The notes under the pieces: generated by a model
The model's input: the letters and a program-made list of their open reading frames with translations, nothing else
The model's database searches: none
What the model was told of the DNA's origin: nothing
From: Ruania halotolerans
GTDB taxonomy: Bacteria > Actinomycetota > Actinomycetes > Actinomycetales > Beutenbergiaceae
Direction of reading: 5' to 3'
NCBI RefSeq assembly: GCF_021049285.1
Contig: NZ_CP088017.1
Span: forward strand, 682,001 to 746,000
Length of the DNA: 64,000 nucleotides
Made by a program: the position numbers and the translations under genes
Part shown: positions 1-9,006 of the stretch, piece by piece
Numbering within the stretch: position 1 is the stretch's first letter
How the letters are laid out: every line of letters begins with the position of its first letter

Positions 1-120
1 GACGTCACACGCGCCCTGGTAGCCGCGGACATTCCGGTGCACGGCCTGTCCGAGCGCACCCCGACGCTCGAGGATGTGTTCGTCCGGTTGACGGGGGAGG
101 GTTTCGATGTCGCGCGCTGA
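1..120 (+). CDS. ABC transporter ATP-binding protein, C-terminal fragment
   Basis: The window opens inside a reading frame whose last 39 codons are visible and end at TGA 118-120. The ending, with TPTLEDVFVRLTG near the C-terminus, is the typical tail of drug- or ABC-2-type exporter ATPases. The Walker motifs lie outside the window. The next gene starts inside this one (14-nt overlap) and encodes an ABC-2-type permease, so the two very probably form one exporter in the cytoplasmic membrane. The substrate cannot be told. Confidence 0.75.
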   Translation, partial: DVTRALVAADIPVHGLSERTPTLEDVFVRLTGEGFDVAR

Positions 121-985
121 GAATGCCACCCTGCCAGCGGGCACCACGACGACGTCCCGCACCACCGGGGGGATGCGCCGCCTGCTGGGAAGTGAACTTC
201 GGCTCGTGTTCGGACGCCGCCGCAATGCGGTGCTTCTCGTTGGTCTGGCGCTGGTGCCGATCCTGCTCGGCCTGGTCGTCTTTCTCGCTCAGGATTCGGT
301 TGTCGGTTCACAAGGTCCGGGGTTCGTCGGGCGCATCACCGGCAACGGGTTGTTCCTGGTGGTGGCTGCGCTCTTCGTGTGCCTGCCGTTCCTGTTGCCA
401 TTGACGATCGGCATCGTGGCCGGGGACACGATCGCCGGTGAAGCCGCCACCGGGACCCTGCGATACCTGGTCACCCTGCCGGTGCGGCGCACCAGGCTCC
501 TGCTCGTCAAGGCCGCGGTCGCCCTGTGCTTCGCTGCCGCGGCGGTGGCGGTGATCGCTCTCACGGGGTTGGTCACGGGCTGGCTGCTGTTCGGGATCTC
601 CGACCTCGTGTTGCTCTCCGGGGACACCATCGCTTCGGGAGCGGGTTTGCTCCGGGTACTCGGTGTGGCCACCTATGTGGCGATGTCGATGAGTGGTCTC
701 GTGGTGGTCGGTGTGCTCCTGTCCACGCTCACCGAGACGCCCGTGGCCGCGATGGCAGGCACGGTGACCGTTGCCGTGGTCTCCGCCGTCCTGGACAGCC
801 TGCCGCAGCTCTCCGCCATCCATCCAGGTCTGCTCACCCATCACTGGTTCGACTTCGCGGAGTTCCTCCGCCTCGACGTCGACCCGGCGGCGCTCGCGCC
901 CGGGTTGGTGGTTCAGGCGGTCTGGGTGGTGATCGCCGGCACCATCGCCTGGAGCCGGTTCACCACCGCCGATATCAGTTCCTGA
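107..985 (+). CDS. ABC-2-type transporter permease
   Basis: A 292-residue integral membrane protein with about six hydrophobic segments, starting around residues 45-60 and running to the C-terminus. The loop with GEAATGTLRYLVTLPVRRTRLLLVK is characteristic of ABC-2 permeases, where the E-x2-x-GT-x3 segment follows the second membrane helix. The ATG at 107 overlaps the end of the ATPase gene, so the two are translationally coupled. By family it exports a small molecule, a drug or a polymer. Nothing in the sequence fixes the substrate. Confidence 0.85.
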   Translation: MSRAENATLPAGTTTTSRTTGGMRRLLGSELRLVFGRRRNAVLLVGLALVPILLGLVVFLAQDSVVGSQGPGFVGRITGNGLFLVVAALFVCLPFLLPLTIGIVAGDTIAGEAATGTLRYLVTLPVRRTRLLLVKAAVALCFAAAAVAVIALTGLVTGWLLFGISDLVLLSGDTIASGAGLLRVLGVATYVAMSMSGLVVVGVLLSTLTETPVAAMAGTVTVAVVSAVLDSLPQLSAIHPGLLTHHWFDFAEFLRLDVDPAALAPGLVVQAVWVVIAGTIAWSRFTTADISS

Positions 986-1001
986 GGGGCGCGCCCCGCT
1001 C

Positions 1002-1071
1002 GATCTGAACCTCTTCTTCGTACCGGAACCTCCGCCGTCGGGGGTTCGATCATGAAAAGTGGGTTCACACG
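1002..1071. repeat. degenerate copy of a 70-bp palindromic element
   Basis: This 70-bp stretch between two converging genes aligns end to end with the perfect palindrome at 62315-62384. Both begin GATCTGAACC. The left arms match at about 20 of 29 positions, and the right arms share GAAAAGTGGGTTCA. The two arms here have drifted apart, so the hairpin is weak. It may be a decayed dispersed repeat or a former bidirectional terminator. Confidence 0.6.
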
Positions 1072-1084
1072 CATGAGGTGCCCC

Positions 1085-1987
1085 TCAGCTCGGCGGTTTC
1101 ATCTCCTGCACTGCCGATCGCAGCATCTCGATCATCCGCATCGCCTGGTCGACATTCGCAGGTTGAGGCGGCACCGGGGACCACAACTCGTCGTCATCGG
1201 TCACCGGTGGCGCCTCCCCGACGATCTCATCGAGGTCGGTGAGCAGGACCCCCTTGGACGCGTCCCCGGACAGGGCTGCCTCGATGCCCGCCACGTCCAG
1301 CGCCGCCGCCGAGGCGATCAGGGTGGCGTTCCCAAACCGCGCGCCATGCAGCACCGAACCCTGGATGATCATCCCCACGTGCGCGAACTGCTCTCGCAGG
1401 GTGGCCAGCTCGCGCCGAGTGAACTCCATCTCGGGCCCGGCCACCGAGTTGATCACCAGCACACCCTCGTCGGTGAGCACCTCGCGCGCGGCAGCGAAAC
1501 ACTCGCGTGAGGTGAACGGCGGCGGGATCCGGTTCCCCGTGAAGATGTCGAGCACGACGGCGTCCAGGTCACCTTCCGTCGGTGCGTCCAGCCATGCACG
1601 CGCATCGCCGACCTCAAGGCGCACCCCGGCCGGTACGCCGAATCGGCTCCGCACCAACTCCACCAGCATGGGGTCCAACTCGATCACCACCTGCTGCGCA
1701 TCGCGTCGCCGTGCGGCGATCGCACGCGGAAGGGTGAGCAGACTGCCACCCAGATGCGCGGAGCGAGCCGGCAGCACTTGCCCTAAGGCGGCGAGCATCC
1801 ACCGCACCGAGGTCAGCGCCGGTGGAGCGGCCGGATCGCCGACATGCGCCTGACGGACGCCATCGATGCTCAGCGACCAACCGGACCCGTCGCGGGTGAG
1901 CACGGCCTCACTGCCATCGCCGTAGACGACCCGTTCCGCCGCGTGCGCATCATTTTCCGCCTTCGAGGGCGGCCCGGATGGGGACAT
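1085..1987 (-). CDS. spermidine synthase-like methyltransferase-fold protein
   Basis: A Rossmann-fold protein of 300 residues, counted from the ATG at 1987; an upstream GTG-type start would add 16 residues that look non-coding. GGSLLTLPRAIAA corresponds to the glycine-rich motif I of polyamine aminopropyltransferases, VVIELDP to the acidic end of strand 2, and DAVVLDIF to the strand-4 motif. Actinobacteria carry many such single-domain spermidine-synthase-like proteins whose substrate is unknown. The usual active-site Asp pattern of true spermidine synthase is not clear, so polyamine synthesis is not certain. It converges on the ABC exporter genes and diverges from the RDD-FHA gene. Confidence 0.7.
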   Translation of the reverse strand: MSPSGPPSKAENDAHAAERVVYGDGSEAVLTRDGSGWSLSIDGVRQAHVGDPAAPPALTSVRWMLAALGQVLPARSAHLGGSLLTLPRAIAARRRDAQQVVIELDPMLVELVRSRFGVPAGVRLEVGDARAWLDAPTEGDLDAVVLDIFTGNRIPPPFTSRECFAAAREVLTDEGVLVINSVAGPEMEFTRRELATLREQFAHVGMIIQGSVLHGARFGNATLIASAAALDVAGIEAALSGDASKGVLLTDLDEIVGEAPPVTDDDELWSPVPPQPANVDQAMRMIEMLRSAVQEMKPPS

Positions 1988-2066
1988 GTGCCCGATCCTG
2001 CCAGAGGCCTCTGCCGGTACCGTGTGCTCGAGCATGTGTGGCCGGCGAAGAGCGGGAGGAGCCCAG

Positions 2067-3521
2067 GTGACGATCTGGGAGGTCGAGGACGATGAGAAGG
2101 CGATCGAAGGACTCGACGAGTTCGGTCGACCTGACCCTGCCTACGCCGCTGCCCTCGGCCTGATTCCCGCCCCGCTGGGCCGGCGTGCGCTGGCGGCGGT
2201 GATCGACGCTGCCTGCTATCTGTTGCTCCAGGTACCCACCTGGGTCTTCGCGCTGCCGCTGGGCCTGAAGTACGTCGACGCCAGAATCAGCTGGTACGGC
2301 TTGGTCAACCACCCGCAGTTCATCCTGGCCGTGGTCATGATGGGCATCTCGTTCGTGCTCAGCATCGCCTACTGCATCGTCCAGATCGCGTTGCACGGAC
2401 GGAAGGGATTCACGATCGGCAAGGTCATCATGGGCCTGCGATCGATCAACGTGAAGACCCTGGAGCGGCCCGGCTTCTTCCGGATGCTGCTGCGGTCCGC
2501 CGTGATCTGGCTCTCCGCACTGGTGGTGGTCGGTCCGATCGTGTTCCTGCTCTCGCCGCTCTTCGATCCGGAGAAGCGCGGGCGCGGGTGGCATGACATG
2601 GTGGCCCGGAGCTGGATGGTGGACGTGCGCCACGGCCTGCAGCCCTACGACGCCAAGCGGATGCGCATCGCACGCAAGACCGTCACGGCAGCACCGATCG
2701 CCCGGCCGAAGCCGATGCCCTCCCTGGCGACTCCTGCCGATGCCGGTCAGCAGCAGATCTACCGGCCCGGGGCGCGAGTGAGTGCCGGAGTGCTCGGGGT
2801 GGCGCGCCCGCACGGCGAAGGACCGCGCCCGGTGGTCGGACTCAGCGGCACCGAGGAGCAGGTGATCGCCCCGGAGTCGAACGCTGCGCCGGTGCCCGGA
2901 CGGCCGGTCATGGGTGCCTATCGTCGGCCCAGCTCCACCGACGAAGCCGGCGGGGCGGCGTACCCGGCCACAGGTTCTGCCGACCTGTCGACGCAGGCGG
3001 CTCAGGCGGCCACGCCCGACGGCGTCCCCTCGCCTGGTCCGGTGCCCTCGCCAGGCCCGCTGCCCTCCGCAGGGCCCGCCACCTCGCACAGTCCCATCAG
3101 CTCACCCCCGCCCGCTCCTGAGCCGCCTCTGGTCAGCGGCGTGCCCTGGAGCGCTGCGCCCCCGTCGCCCTCATCTGGCCCTCACGAGGTCCGCACCGGT
3201 TTCGCGCTGGTGCTCGACACGGGCGATCGGGTGGTGGTGACCGAGGATGTGATCGTGGGACGCAACCCCTCGCCACCCGGTACTGCCCCGGCGGCGCGGC
3301 GTCAGGCGGTCCCCGATGACACCCGGTCCGTCTCGAAGACGCACTTCCTGGTGCGCGCGGCCGAGCAGGGCATCGTGGTGCTGGACCAGGGATCGACGAA
3401 CGGCACATCGATCGTGCATGACGGCGTCGAACGCGGGCTGCCCCCCGGGCAGCCGGGCCTTGCCCTCGTGGGCGACACGGTACGGTTCGGAGAGCGAACT
3501 GCCGTGGTGGCGCGCGCGTGA
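2067..3521 (+). CDS. RDD family membrane protein with C-terminal FHA domain
   Basis: Starts at GTG 2067 after a strong GGGAGGAG site; 484 residues. Residues about 20-190 form an RDD domain with three or four membrane segments and the RRALAAVIDA signature. A Pro/Ala-rich, probably disordered linker of about 180 residues follows. The C-terminal ~105 residues are an FHA domain with the GR, S-x-TH and NGT elements (IVGRNP, SVSKTHF, GSTNGT) that bind phosphothreonine. It lies 40 nt upstream of the FHA-containing FtsK/EccC-like ATPase and is probably co-transcribed with it. This suggests a membrane partner of the secretion ATPase controlled by Ser/Thr phosphorylation. No kinase gene is in the window. 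Confidence 0.85.
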   Translation: MTIWEVEDDEKAIEGLDEFGRPDPAYAAALGLIPAPLGRRALAAVIDAACYLLLQVPTWVFALPLGLKYVDARISWYGLVNHPQFILAVVMMGISFVLSIAYCIVQIALHGRKGFTIGKVIMGLRSINVKTLERPGFFRMLLRSAVIWLSALVVVGPIVFLLSPLFDPEKRGRGWHDMVARSWMVDVRHGLQPYDAKRMRIARKTVTAAPIARPKPMPSLATPADAGQQQIYRPGARVSAGVLGVARPHGEGPRPVVGLSGTEEQVIAPESNAAPVPGRPVMGAYRRPSSTDEAGGAAYPATGSADLSTQAAQAATPDGVPSPGPVPSPGPLPSAGPATSHSPISSPPPAPEPPLVSGVPWSAAPPSPSSGPHEVRTGFALVLDTGDRVVVTEDVIVGRNPSPPGTAPAARRQAVPDDTRSVSKTHFLVRAAEQGIVVLDQGSTNGTSIVHDGVERGLPPGQPGLALVGDTVRFGERTAVVARA

Positions 3522-3561
3522 GCACAGCCGGCGGACCGAGGCGGAAGATGGGGCGTGAGGC

Positions 3562-6500
3562 GTGAAGGTCAAGCTGACTCTGCATCGGCAGGGGGTGGCA
3601 CCCGCAGACATCGTGGTGACCGCGGATTCCACCGCGACGGCCGCGGATGTCGCGAAGTACATCGCCGAGTCGGACCCGGCCCGCACCATCATCGCCGGTG
3701 AACAGGACGTGCTCACCCTCGCTGTGGCCCCGCCGACGGCGGACCGATTCGAACCTCTGCAGCCCGACGTCCCGATCGGCGAAGCGCCCATCGGGTCCGG
3801 CTTCGCTGCGTCCGTGCTCAACCTGGGCGCCCAGCAGACCGGCACCTCCTCGGCCCGGTCGAGGAACGCCGTCGGGGTGCTGCGAGCCACGGACGGTCCG
3901 TTGCGTGGGCAGGAGTTCCCGCTCACGATGGGCCACGCCTCGATCGGGCGGGACCCGGCGAACAGCATCGTGCTCGCCGATCCGATGGTCTCCAAGAGGC
4001 ACGCCCGGATCGAGGTGAGTGGCTATGTGGAACTGGTGGACCTGAACTCCGCCAATGGCGTGCTGGTGGACGGCGAACCGGTACAGCGGGTGCGCCTCGT
4101 TCCCGGGAAGTCGTTCGTGATCGGCGGGACCACGCTGGTGCTGTACCTGGCCAGCGATTTCGACGGAACAGCCGAAGACCCGGTGCTGGAACGTGGCGGC
4201 GGGTTGCTGTTCAACCGCAGCCCGCGGGTGGAGGTGCGTTACCCGGGAGTGGAGCACCCGCCGCCGCGGATGCCCACAGAGGCAGTCCAGAAACTGTTCC
4301 CCTGGGTGATGCTGGTGGCGCCGATCATCATGGCGCTCTCGATCTACTTCATCACCGATCGCCCACGGGCGCTCCTGCTCGTCTTCATGACGCCGCTGAT
4401 GGCCGTGGGCAACTTCATGAACCAGCGGAACCAGACGGGCAACAAGCGCAACCACGAGATCATGCTCTTCGAGCGCCAGTACGAGGAACTCGAGGAGACG
4501 CTCTACCGGGCGAAACCGGAAGAGGAGCAGGCCCGCAACGAGGAAGTGCCACCGGTGGCGGAGGTCTTCGAGCACGCGATGCGCCTCGGACCATTGTTGT
4601 GGACGCGCCGGCCCGAGCACTGGAACTTCCTCGCCCTGAGGTTGGGCATCAGCCGGGCACCCTCACGGAACTCGATCGCGGACCGGGACTCCCAGGATGG
4701 CCTTCCCGAGTACATCCATCGGGTGGACCGGCTCAAAGAGCGGTTCCGCTACGTCGATCGGGTGCCCATCCTGGACTCGTTGCGGGATGTCGGCTCGGTC
4801 GGCGTGGCCGGACCCACGGGGCCCGCCTCGGATGCCATGCGCGGGCTGGCTGTGCAAATTCTCGGTCTGCACGCTCCGAACGAGGTGGTCGCCGTGGCAT
4901 TCACCGATGCCGAATGGGCCGGTGAACTCGACTGGATCAAGTGGTTGCCGCACACCACGAGCGAGACGAGCCCGTTCAAGGATCTGCCGCTGGCGGACTC
5001 GGCGCCGGCCGCGAACGCGCTGCTGAGTGCACTCGAGGAGTTCGTGCTGCGGGCCGGTTCCCGCCCGGATCCTCGTGGACCGTTCGCTGAGCGATGGAAC
5101 CCGATGACCTACGGCACGGACGTGAACCGCGCCGCGGAGCAGATGAAACGGACCCAGCCGATCAATGTGGTGGTGTTCGTGACCAACGATGCCCCCGTGG
5201 ACCGGCCCCGCCTCGTGCAGGCATTGGAGCGGGGGGCCGACGTCGGGGTGCATGCGGTATTCGTCTCGCCCACTGTGGAGTCGCTGCCGGCCACCTGCCG
5301 CAGCTACGTGGACGTCACGGCCGGTCTCGACGACGCCACCGTGGGGCTGGTCCGCAACGGCGACCGGCACGATCACATCGAGGTCGAGGGCGTCTCCAAC
5401 GCCTACATGCACACCTTCGCGAAGCGGCTCGCCCCCGTCGTGGATGCCAGCACGGTGGTGCACGACGCGTCCGACATCCCGAACTCGGTCATGTTCCTCT
5501 CCCTCGTGGGTGCCGACGTTGCCGAGGACCCGCACGCTGTGGTGGACCGGTGGCGGCAGAACAACACGATCATCGACCGCAGCGACGCGCCCCGGCCGCG
5601 GCTGAAGAAGTCCGGCAACCTCCGGGCGATCGTCGGGCAGGGCGCCAGTGACGCGATGACCCTCGACCTGCGCACCCAGGGCCCGCACGCACTCGTGGGC
5701 GGTACCACCGGTGCTGGGAAGTCCGAGTTCCTGCAGGCGTGGGTGCTGGGCATCGCCTCCGCGCACAGCCCCGATCGGGTGACCTTCCTGTTCGTGGACT
5801 ACAAGGGTGGCTCCGCATTCGCCGATTGTGTGGAACTGCCGCACTGTGTGGGCCTGGTGACCGACCTGAGTCAGCACCTCGTGCGCCGGGCGCTGACCAG
5901 CCTGCGAGCCGAACTGCACTTCCGCGAGCACCTGTTCAATCGCAAGAAGGCGAAGGATCTGCTCGAGTTGGAGAAGCGGCAGGATCCGGAGTGCCCGCCC
6001 GCACTGGTGCTCGTGATCGATGAGTTCGCCGCCCTGGCCAGCGAGGTGCCGGAGTTCGTGGACGGAGTGGTCGACATCGCTCAGCGAGGGCGATCCCTGG
6101 GCATCCACCTGATCATGGCCACACAGCGCCCGGCCGGCGTGATCAAGGACAACCTGCGCGCCAACACGAACTTGCGGGTGGCGTTGCGGATGGCCGATGA
6201 GGCCGACTCCAAGGACGTGGTGGACGATCCCATCGCAGCCACCTTCCCGCCGTCGATCCCTGGCCGGGGAATCGCGAAGACGGGCCCGGGGCGTCTGGTG
6301 CCGTTCCAGTCCGCCTTCGCCGGTGGTTGGACGGGACAGGACGAGGTGATCTCCGCCGAGGTGAAGGTGGCCGAACTGCGGTTCGGATCCACCGCCGAAT
6401 GGGAACCCGATCGACCACCCGAGTCCGATTCCCACGACGAGGATCTGGGTCCGAACGACCAGAAGCGGGTGGTGAGTACGCTCATCCGCGCGGCCGATGC

Positions 6501-8112
6501 GGCCAACCTGCCAGTGCCGCGCCGCCCGTGGCTGGATGACCTGCCGGCGGTGGTGGACCTGCGGTCCCTGGCGGCCGAAGGAGACACCCGCGTGCTGCTC
6601 GGACTCGCCGATCTGCCGGCGCACCAGCGGCAGGATCCGGTGTACTTCGCTCCCGACCGGGACGGCTCGCTCCTGGTGTTCGGGACGTCCGGCTCGGGCA
6701 AGTCCACGGTGCTCAAGACCCTCGCCACCGCCGCTGGGATGCGGCCCGACCTCGGCGCCGCCGAGGTGTACGGACTCGACTTCGCCTCCGGTGCCCTGGG
6801 CGTGCTGGAGAAACTGCCGCACGTCGGATCGATCATCGATGGTGACGACGCCGAGCGGCTGCAGCGGCTGCTGCGCACTCTCGACGGGGAGCTGAGCCGC
6901 CGGTCTGAGGCGTTCTCGGCCGCCAACGCGGCCAATCTCTCCGAGTACCGGGATCTGGTCGATCCTTCGATGTCACGGATCATCTTGCTCATCGACAACT
7001 ATCCGGAGTTCAAGAAGGAATGGGAGATCTCCTCGGCGCGTGCGCCCTTCTACCGGATGTTCATGAGGATCCTCGGTGAGGGCCGCCCGCTCGGTGTGCA
7101 CGCCGTCCTGACGGCCGACCGTAGTGGTGCGGTGCCCACGGCCGTGGTCTCGAACGTCTCTCGCCGGGTGATCTTGCGCCTGGCCGATCAGAACCAGTAC
7201 TTCATGCTGGGTGCGCCCAAGGATGTGCTCGACGACCAGTCCGCACCGGGGCGCGCCGTGGTGGACCGGAACGAGGTACAGATCGCCGCACTGGGTGGAT
7301 CCACCAACGTGGCCGAACAGACCAAGGCGCTTGACGAGCTCGCCGCCAGCCTGCGCCAGCGCGGTGTGCCGGAGGTGCGCGAGATCGGGGCACTGCCCAC
7401 GCACATCGACGTGGCCCAGATGCCCGACTCCCTCGACGGCCTGCCCGCAATTGGGATCGCCGATGACACCTTGGCACCACGCGGGTTCGACCCGATCGGG
7501 TCGTTCACCATCACCGGCCCGCCGCAATCCGGCAAGACGAACGCGCTCCGGGCGTTCGTCACGGCAGTGGAGCGGTTCGATCCGGACGTGCGGCTCTTCC
7601 ACTTCGGGAGTCGGCGGGCGCAGCTCACCGAGTTCCGCGACTGGGTGCGCAGTGCCGTGCGGCCCGACGACGAGAAGGACCTCGCCAGCGAGCTTGCCGA
7701 GATTGTGGCGGATGAGTCCGTAGCTGGCCGGATCATGATCGTGGTGGAGGATATGCCGCACCTCGCGGACGGGCCCGCGGATCGGCCGATGCGGGCGCTC
7801 CTGCAGGCGCTCAACAACAGCGATCATCTGCTCGTGGGGGAGGCGGACATCACTCGCGCCGGCGGCGGCTCCGGCGTGCTCGGCGAGTGGAAGTCGCCCC
7901 GCCAGGGGATCGCGCTCAAACCTGACACCTACGACGGTGACACGCTGTTCAAGGTGCCCTTCGGCCGCGTCAAGCGCACCGACTTCCCGGACGGACGAGG
8001 CATCTTCGTCCAGGCGGGCAAAGCGGTGACCATGCACCTGCCGTGGGTGGATGAAGGGGGTGCGGGCCGCCGTCGTGCGCCGCGGCTGCAACGGTCCGAC
8101 GCCGAGCGGTGA
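3562..8112 (+). CDS. FHA-FtsK/SpoIIIE type VII secretion ATPase (EccC/EssC-like)
   Basis: A 1516-residue protein starting at GTG 3562. The first ~95 residues look ubiquitin- or FHA-like. A clear FHA domain lies around 105-190 (ASIGRD, SKRHARIE, NSANGVLVDG). Two membrane segments follow at about 245-290. Three FtsK/SpoIIIE ATPase domains have Walker A motifs near 712 (GGTTGAGKS), 1039 (GTSGSGKS) and 1317 (GPPQSGKT). Domain 1 keeps an acidic Walker B pair (LVIDEF). Domains 2 and 3 have LIDNY and VVEDM, lacking the usual Asp-Glu, which fits the view that the first domain is the main motor in EccC/EssC. FHA plus three ATPase domains in one chain resembles Firmicutes EssC more than mycobacterial EccC. 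It is followed by WXG100-type genes, its expected substrates. Confidence 0.93.
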   Translation: MKVKLTLHRQGVAPADIVVTADSTATAADVAKYIAESDPARTIIAGEQDVLTLAVAPPTADRFEPLQPDVPIGEAPIGSGFAASVLNLGAQQTGTSSARSRNAVGVLRATDGPLRGQEFPLTMGHASIGRDPANSIVLADPMVSKRHARIEVSGYVELVDLNSANGVLVDGEPVQRVRLVPGKSFVIGGTTLVLYLASDFDGTAEDPVLERGGGLLFNRSPRVEVRYPGVEHPPPRMPTEAVQKLFPWVMLVAPIIMALSIYFITDRPRALLLVFMTPLMAVGNFMNQRNQTGNKRNHEIMLFERQYEELEETLYRAKPEEEQARNEEVPPVAEVFEHAMRLGPLLWTRRPEHWNFLALRLGISRAPSRNSIADRDSQDGLPEYIHRVDRLKERFRYVDRVPILDSLRDVGSVGVAGPTGPASDAMRGLAVQILGLHAPNEVVAVAFTDAEWAGELDWIKWLPHTTSETSPFKDLPLADSAPAANALLSALEEFVLRAGSRPDPRGPFAERWNPMTYGTDVNRAAEQMKRTQPINVVVFVTNDAPVDRPRLVQALERGADVGVHAVFVSPTVESLPATCRSYVDVTAGLDDATVGLVRNGDRHDHIEVEGVSNAYMHTFAKRLAPVVDASTVVHDASDIPNSVMFLSLVGADVAEDPHAVVDRWRQNNTIIDRSDAPRPRLKKSGNLRAIVGQGASDAMTLDLRTQGPHALVGGTTGAGKSEFLQAWVLGIASAHSPDRVTFLFVDYKGGSAFADCVELPHCVGLVTDLSQHLVRRALTSLRAELHFREHLFNRKKAKDLLELEKRQDPECPPALVLVIDEFAALASEVPEFVDGVVDIAQRGRSLGIHLIMATQRPAGVIKDNLRANTNLRVALRMADEADSKDVVDDPIAATFPPSIPGRGIAKTGPGRLVPFQSAFAGGWTGQDEVISAEVKVAELRFGSTAEWEPDRPPESDSHDEDLGPNDQKRVVSTLIRAADAANLPVPRRPWLDDLPAVVDLRSLAAEGDTRVLLGLADLPAHQRQDPVYFAPDRDGSLLVFGTSGSGKSTVLKTLATAAGMRPDLGAAEVYGLDFASGALGVLEKLPHVGSIIDGDDAERLQRLLRTLDGELSRRSEAFSAANAANLSEYRDLVDPSMSRIILLIDNYPEFKKEWEISSARAPFYRMFMRILGEGRPLGVHAVLTADRSGAVPTAVVSNVSRRVILRLADQNQYFMLGAPKDVLDDQSAPGRAVVDRNEVQIAALGGSTNVAEQTKALDELAASLRQRGVPEVREIGALPTHIDVAQMPDSLDGLPAIGIADDTLAPRGFDPIGSFTITGPPQSGKTNALRAFVTAVERFDPDVRLFHFGSRRAQLTEFRDWVRSAVRPDDEKDLASELAEIVADESVAGRIMIVVEDMPHLADGPADRPMRALLQALNNSDHLLVGEADITRAGGGSGVLGEWKSPRQGIALKPDTYDGDTLFKVPFGRVKRTDFPDGRGIFVQAGKAVTMHLPWVDEGGAGRRRAPRLQRSDAER

Positions 8113-8154
8113 CGGCGGGAGGAGCCGTGGGGACCGCATGGGCAGTGGTGCCCA

Positions 8155-8183
8155 TTGAGAAGCCCGAGGGGTGTCCATAGAGT
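8155..8183 (+). promoter_or_regulatory. candidate sigma-70 promoter upstream of the first WXG100 gene
   Basis: TTGAGA (8155-8160) and TAGAGT (8178-8183) are separated by 17 nt, close to the consensus -35 and -10 of the housekeeping sigma factor. They lie 58 nt upstream of the WXG100 start codon. The substrate genes could therefore be transcribed apart from the ATPase gene. Confidence 0.6.
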
Positions 8184-8240
8184 CTGTCTCGGGTGATCCA
8201 AGTAGGGGCCCGAATCCGATACGTAGGAAGGTTGGGATCG

Positions 8241-8528
8241 ATGACCGACTTCGGTGCAACGTACGACGAGATGGAGTCGTGCGCCGACAAGCTGGACGAC
8301 GGCAAGGACAGCATCGACTCGGCGCTCGAAGAGTGCCAGGGCTATGTTGACGAGCTGGTTGAGGACGGCTTCAAGACGGAGAAGGCGTCCGGCAAGTTCA
8401 AGGACGGTTACGACGAGCTCACCTCGGGCCTCAAGGACGCGTCTGAGGGCGTGAACGACATGGCACAGGCCCTGCGCGACATGGCGCAGTCCATCCGCGA
8501 CCTGGACGACCAGCTCGCTGGCGGCTGA
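8241..8528 (+). CDS. WXG100-family type VII secretion substrate, atypical
   Basis: 95 residues, with ATG 8241 after AGGAAGG; an upstream in-frame ATG has no ribosome site and adds a non-family segment. The protein is almost wholly helical and acidic, with length and heptad spacing typical of WXG100 proteins. The helix-turn-helix hairpin position, normally W-x-G, reads DGF at about residues 38-40, followed by the A-x3-F-like stretch ASGKFKDGY. So the Trp is missing, although the fold pattern is kept. It directly follows the EccC-like ATPase. A terminator-like hairpin follows it. Probably secreted as a homo- or heterodimer, perhaps with the next small protein. Confidence 0.8.
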   Translation: MTDFGATYDEMESCADKLDDGKDSIDSALEECQGYVDELVEDGFKTEKASGKFKDGYDELTSGLKDASEGVNDMAQALRDMAQSIRDLDDQLAGG

Positions 8529-8539
8529 TCTGCCACGTG

Positions 8540-8580
8540 GGCTGTGGGGCTGGCCATCGGGCCGGTCCCACAGCCTTCTT
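8540..8580 (+). terminator. terminator or attenuator hairpin after the first WXG100 gene
   Basis: GGCTGTGGG (8540-8548) pairs with CCCACAGCC (8567-8575), with further G/C pairing inside, and TTCTTC follows. The position, 12 nt after the WXG100 stop codon, suggests partial termination, giving more of the first substrate than of the downstream genes. It could equally protect the upstream mRNA end. Confidence 0.65.
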
Positions 8581-8672
8581 CTGGCCCAGGGCTGGGGCAG
8601 TGGCACATTGTTGAGCGGTGACGTGGCAATCGCGATCACCGGAGGCAGAGCGAGGCGTGAGGAACCGGGGCC

Positions 8673-8972
8673 GTGGCTGACATCTACATCTCACTGGACG
8701 AGTTGCGGGAAGTGAGTACCCAACTCGGCGACATCGTCGAAGAGTTCGAGAACGCGACCAGCAACTCCGAAGCGTTGGAGGCCGCGATCGGCAACCCGTT
8801 CGGCGAGGGCAAACTACGTTCCGAGGCCCGAGAGTTCGAGGAGCGGTGGGACGACAAGCGCGGTGACTTGAAGGAAGCACTCGTCAAGGTCCAGGAGCAC
8901 GTCGACGGAGTGATTGAAGGCGTGCAGCAATGGGACGCGGAGACTGCGATCGCTCTCGAGCCGGAGGAGTGA
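8673..8972 (+). CDS. second small helical WXG100-like/ESX-type protein
   Basis: 99 residues from GTG 8673. It is predicted helical and highly acidic, with a single possible hairpin around NPFGEG (about residues 41-46) and a second helix with Trp (EERWDDKRGD). Its size, its place beside the first WXG100 gene and its two-helix pattern make it a plausible ESX partner protein. The literal WXG motif is absent. It is followed after 34 nt by the large ESX-like protein. Family assignment rests on architecture and neighbours rather than on a clear motif. Confidence 0.6.
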   Translation: MADIYISLDELREVSTQLGDIVEEFENATSNSEALEAAIGNPFGEGKLRSEAREFEERWDDKRGDLKEALVKVQEHVDGVIEGVQQWDAETAIALEPEE

Positions 8973-9006
8973 GACCGATGACCTTGCGAAACGAAGGAAC
9001 ACGTCG

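Noticed and set aside
3133-6822. Long minus-strand open frames of 495 and 719 codons across the RDD-FHA and ATPase genes
   Set aside because: They are GC-driven shadows of strongly supported plus-strand genes, with low-complexity His/Arg/Gly-rich translations and no family motif.
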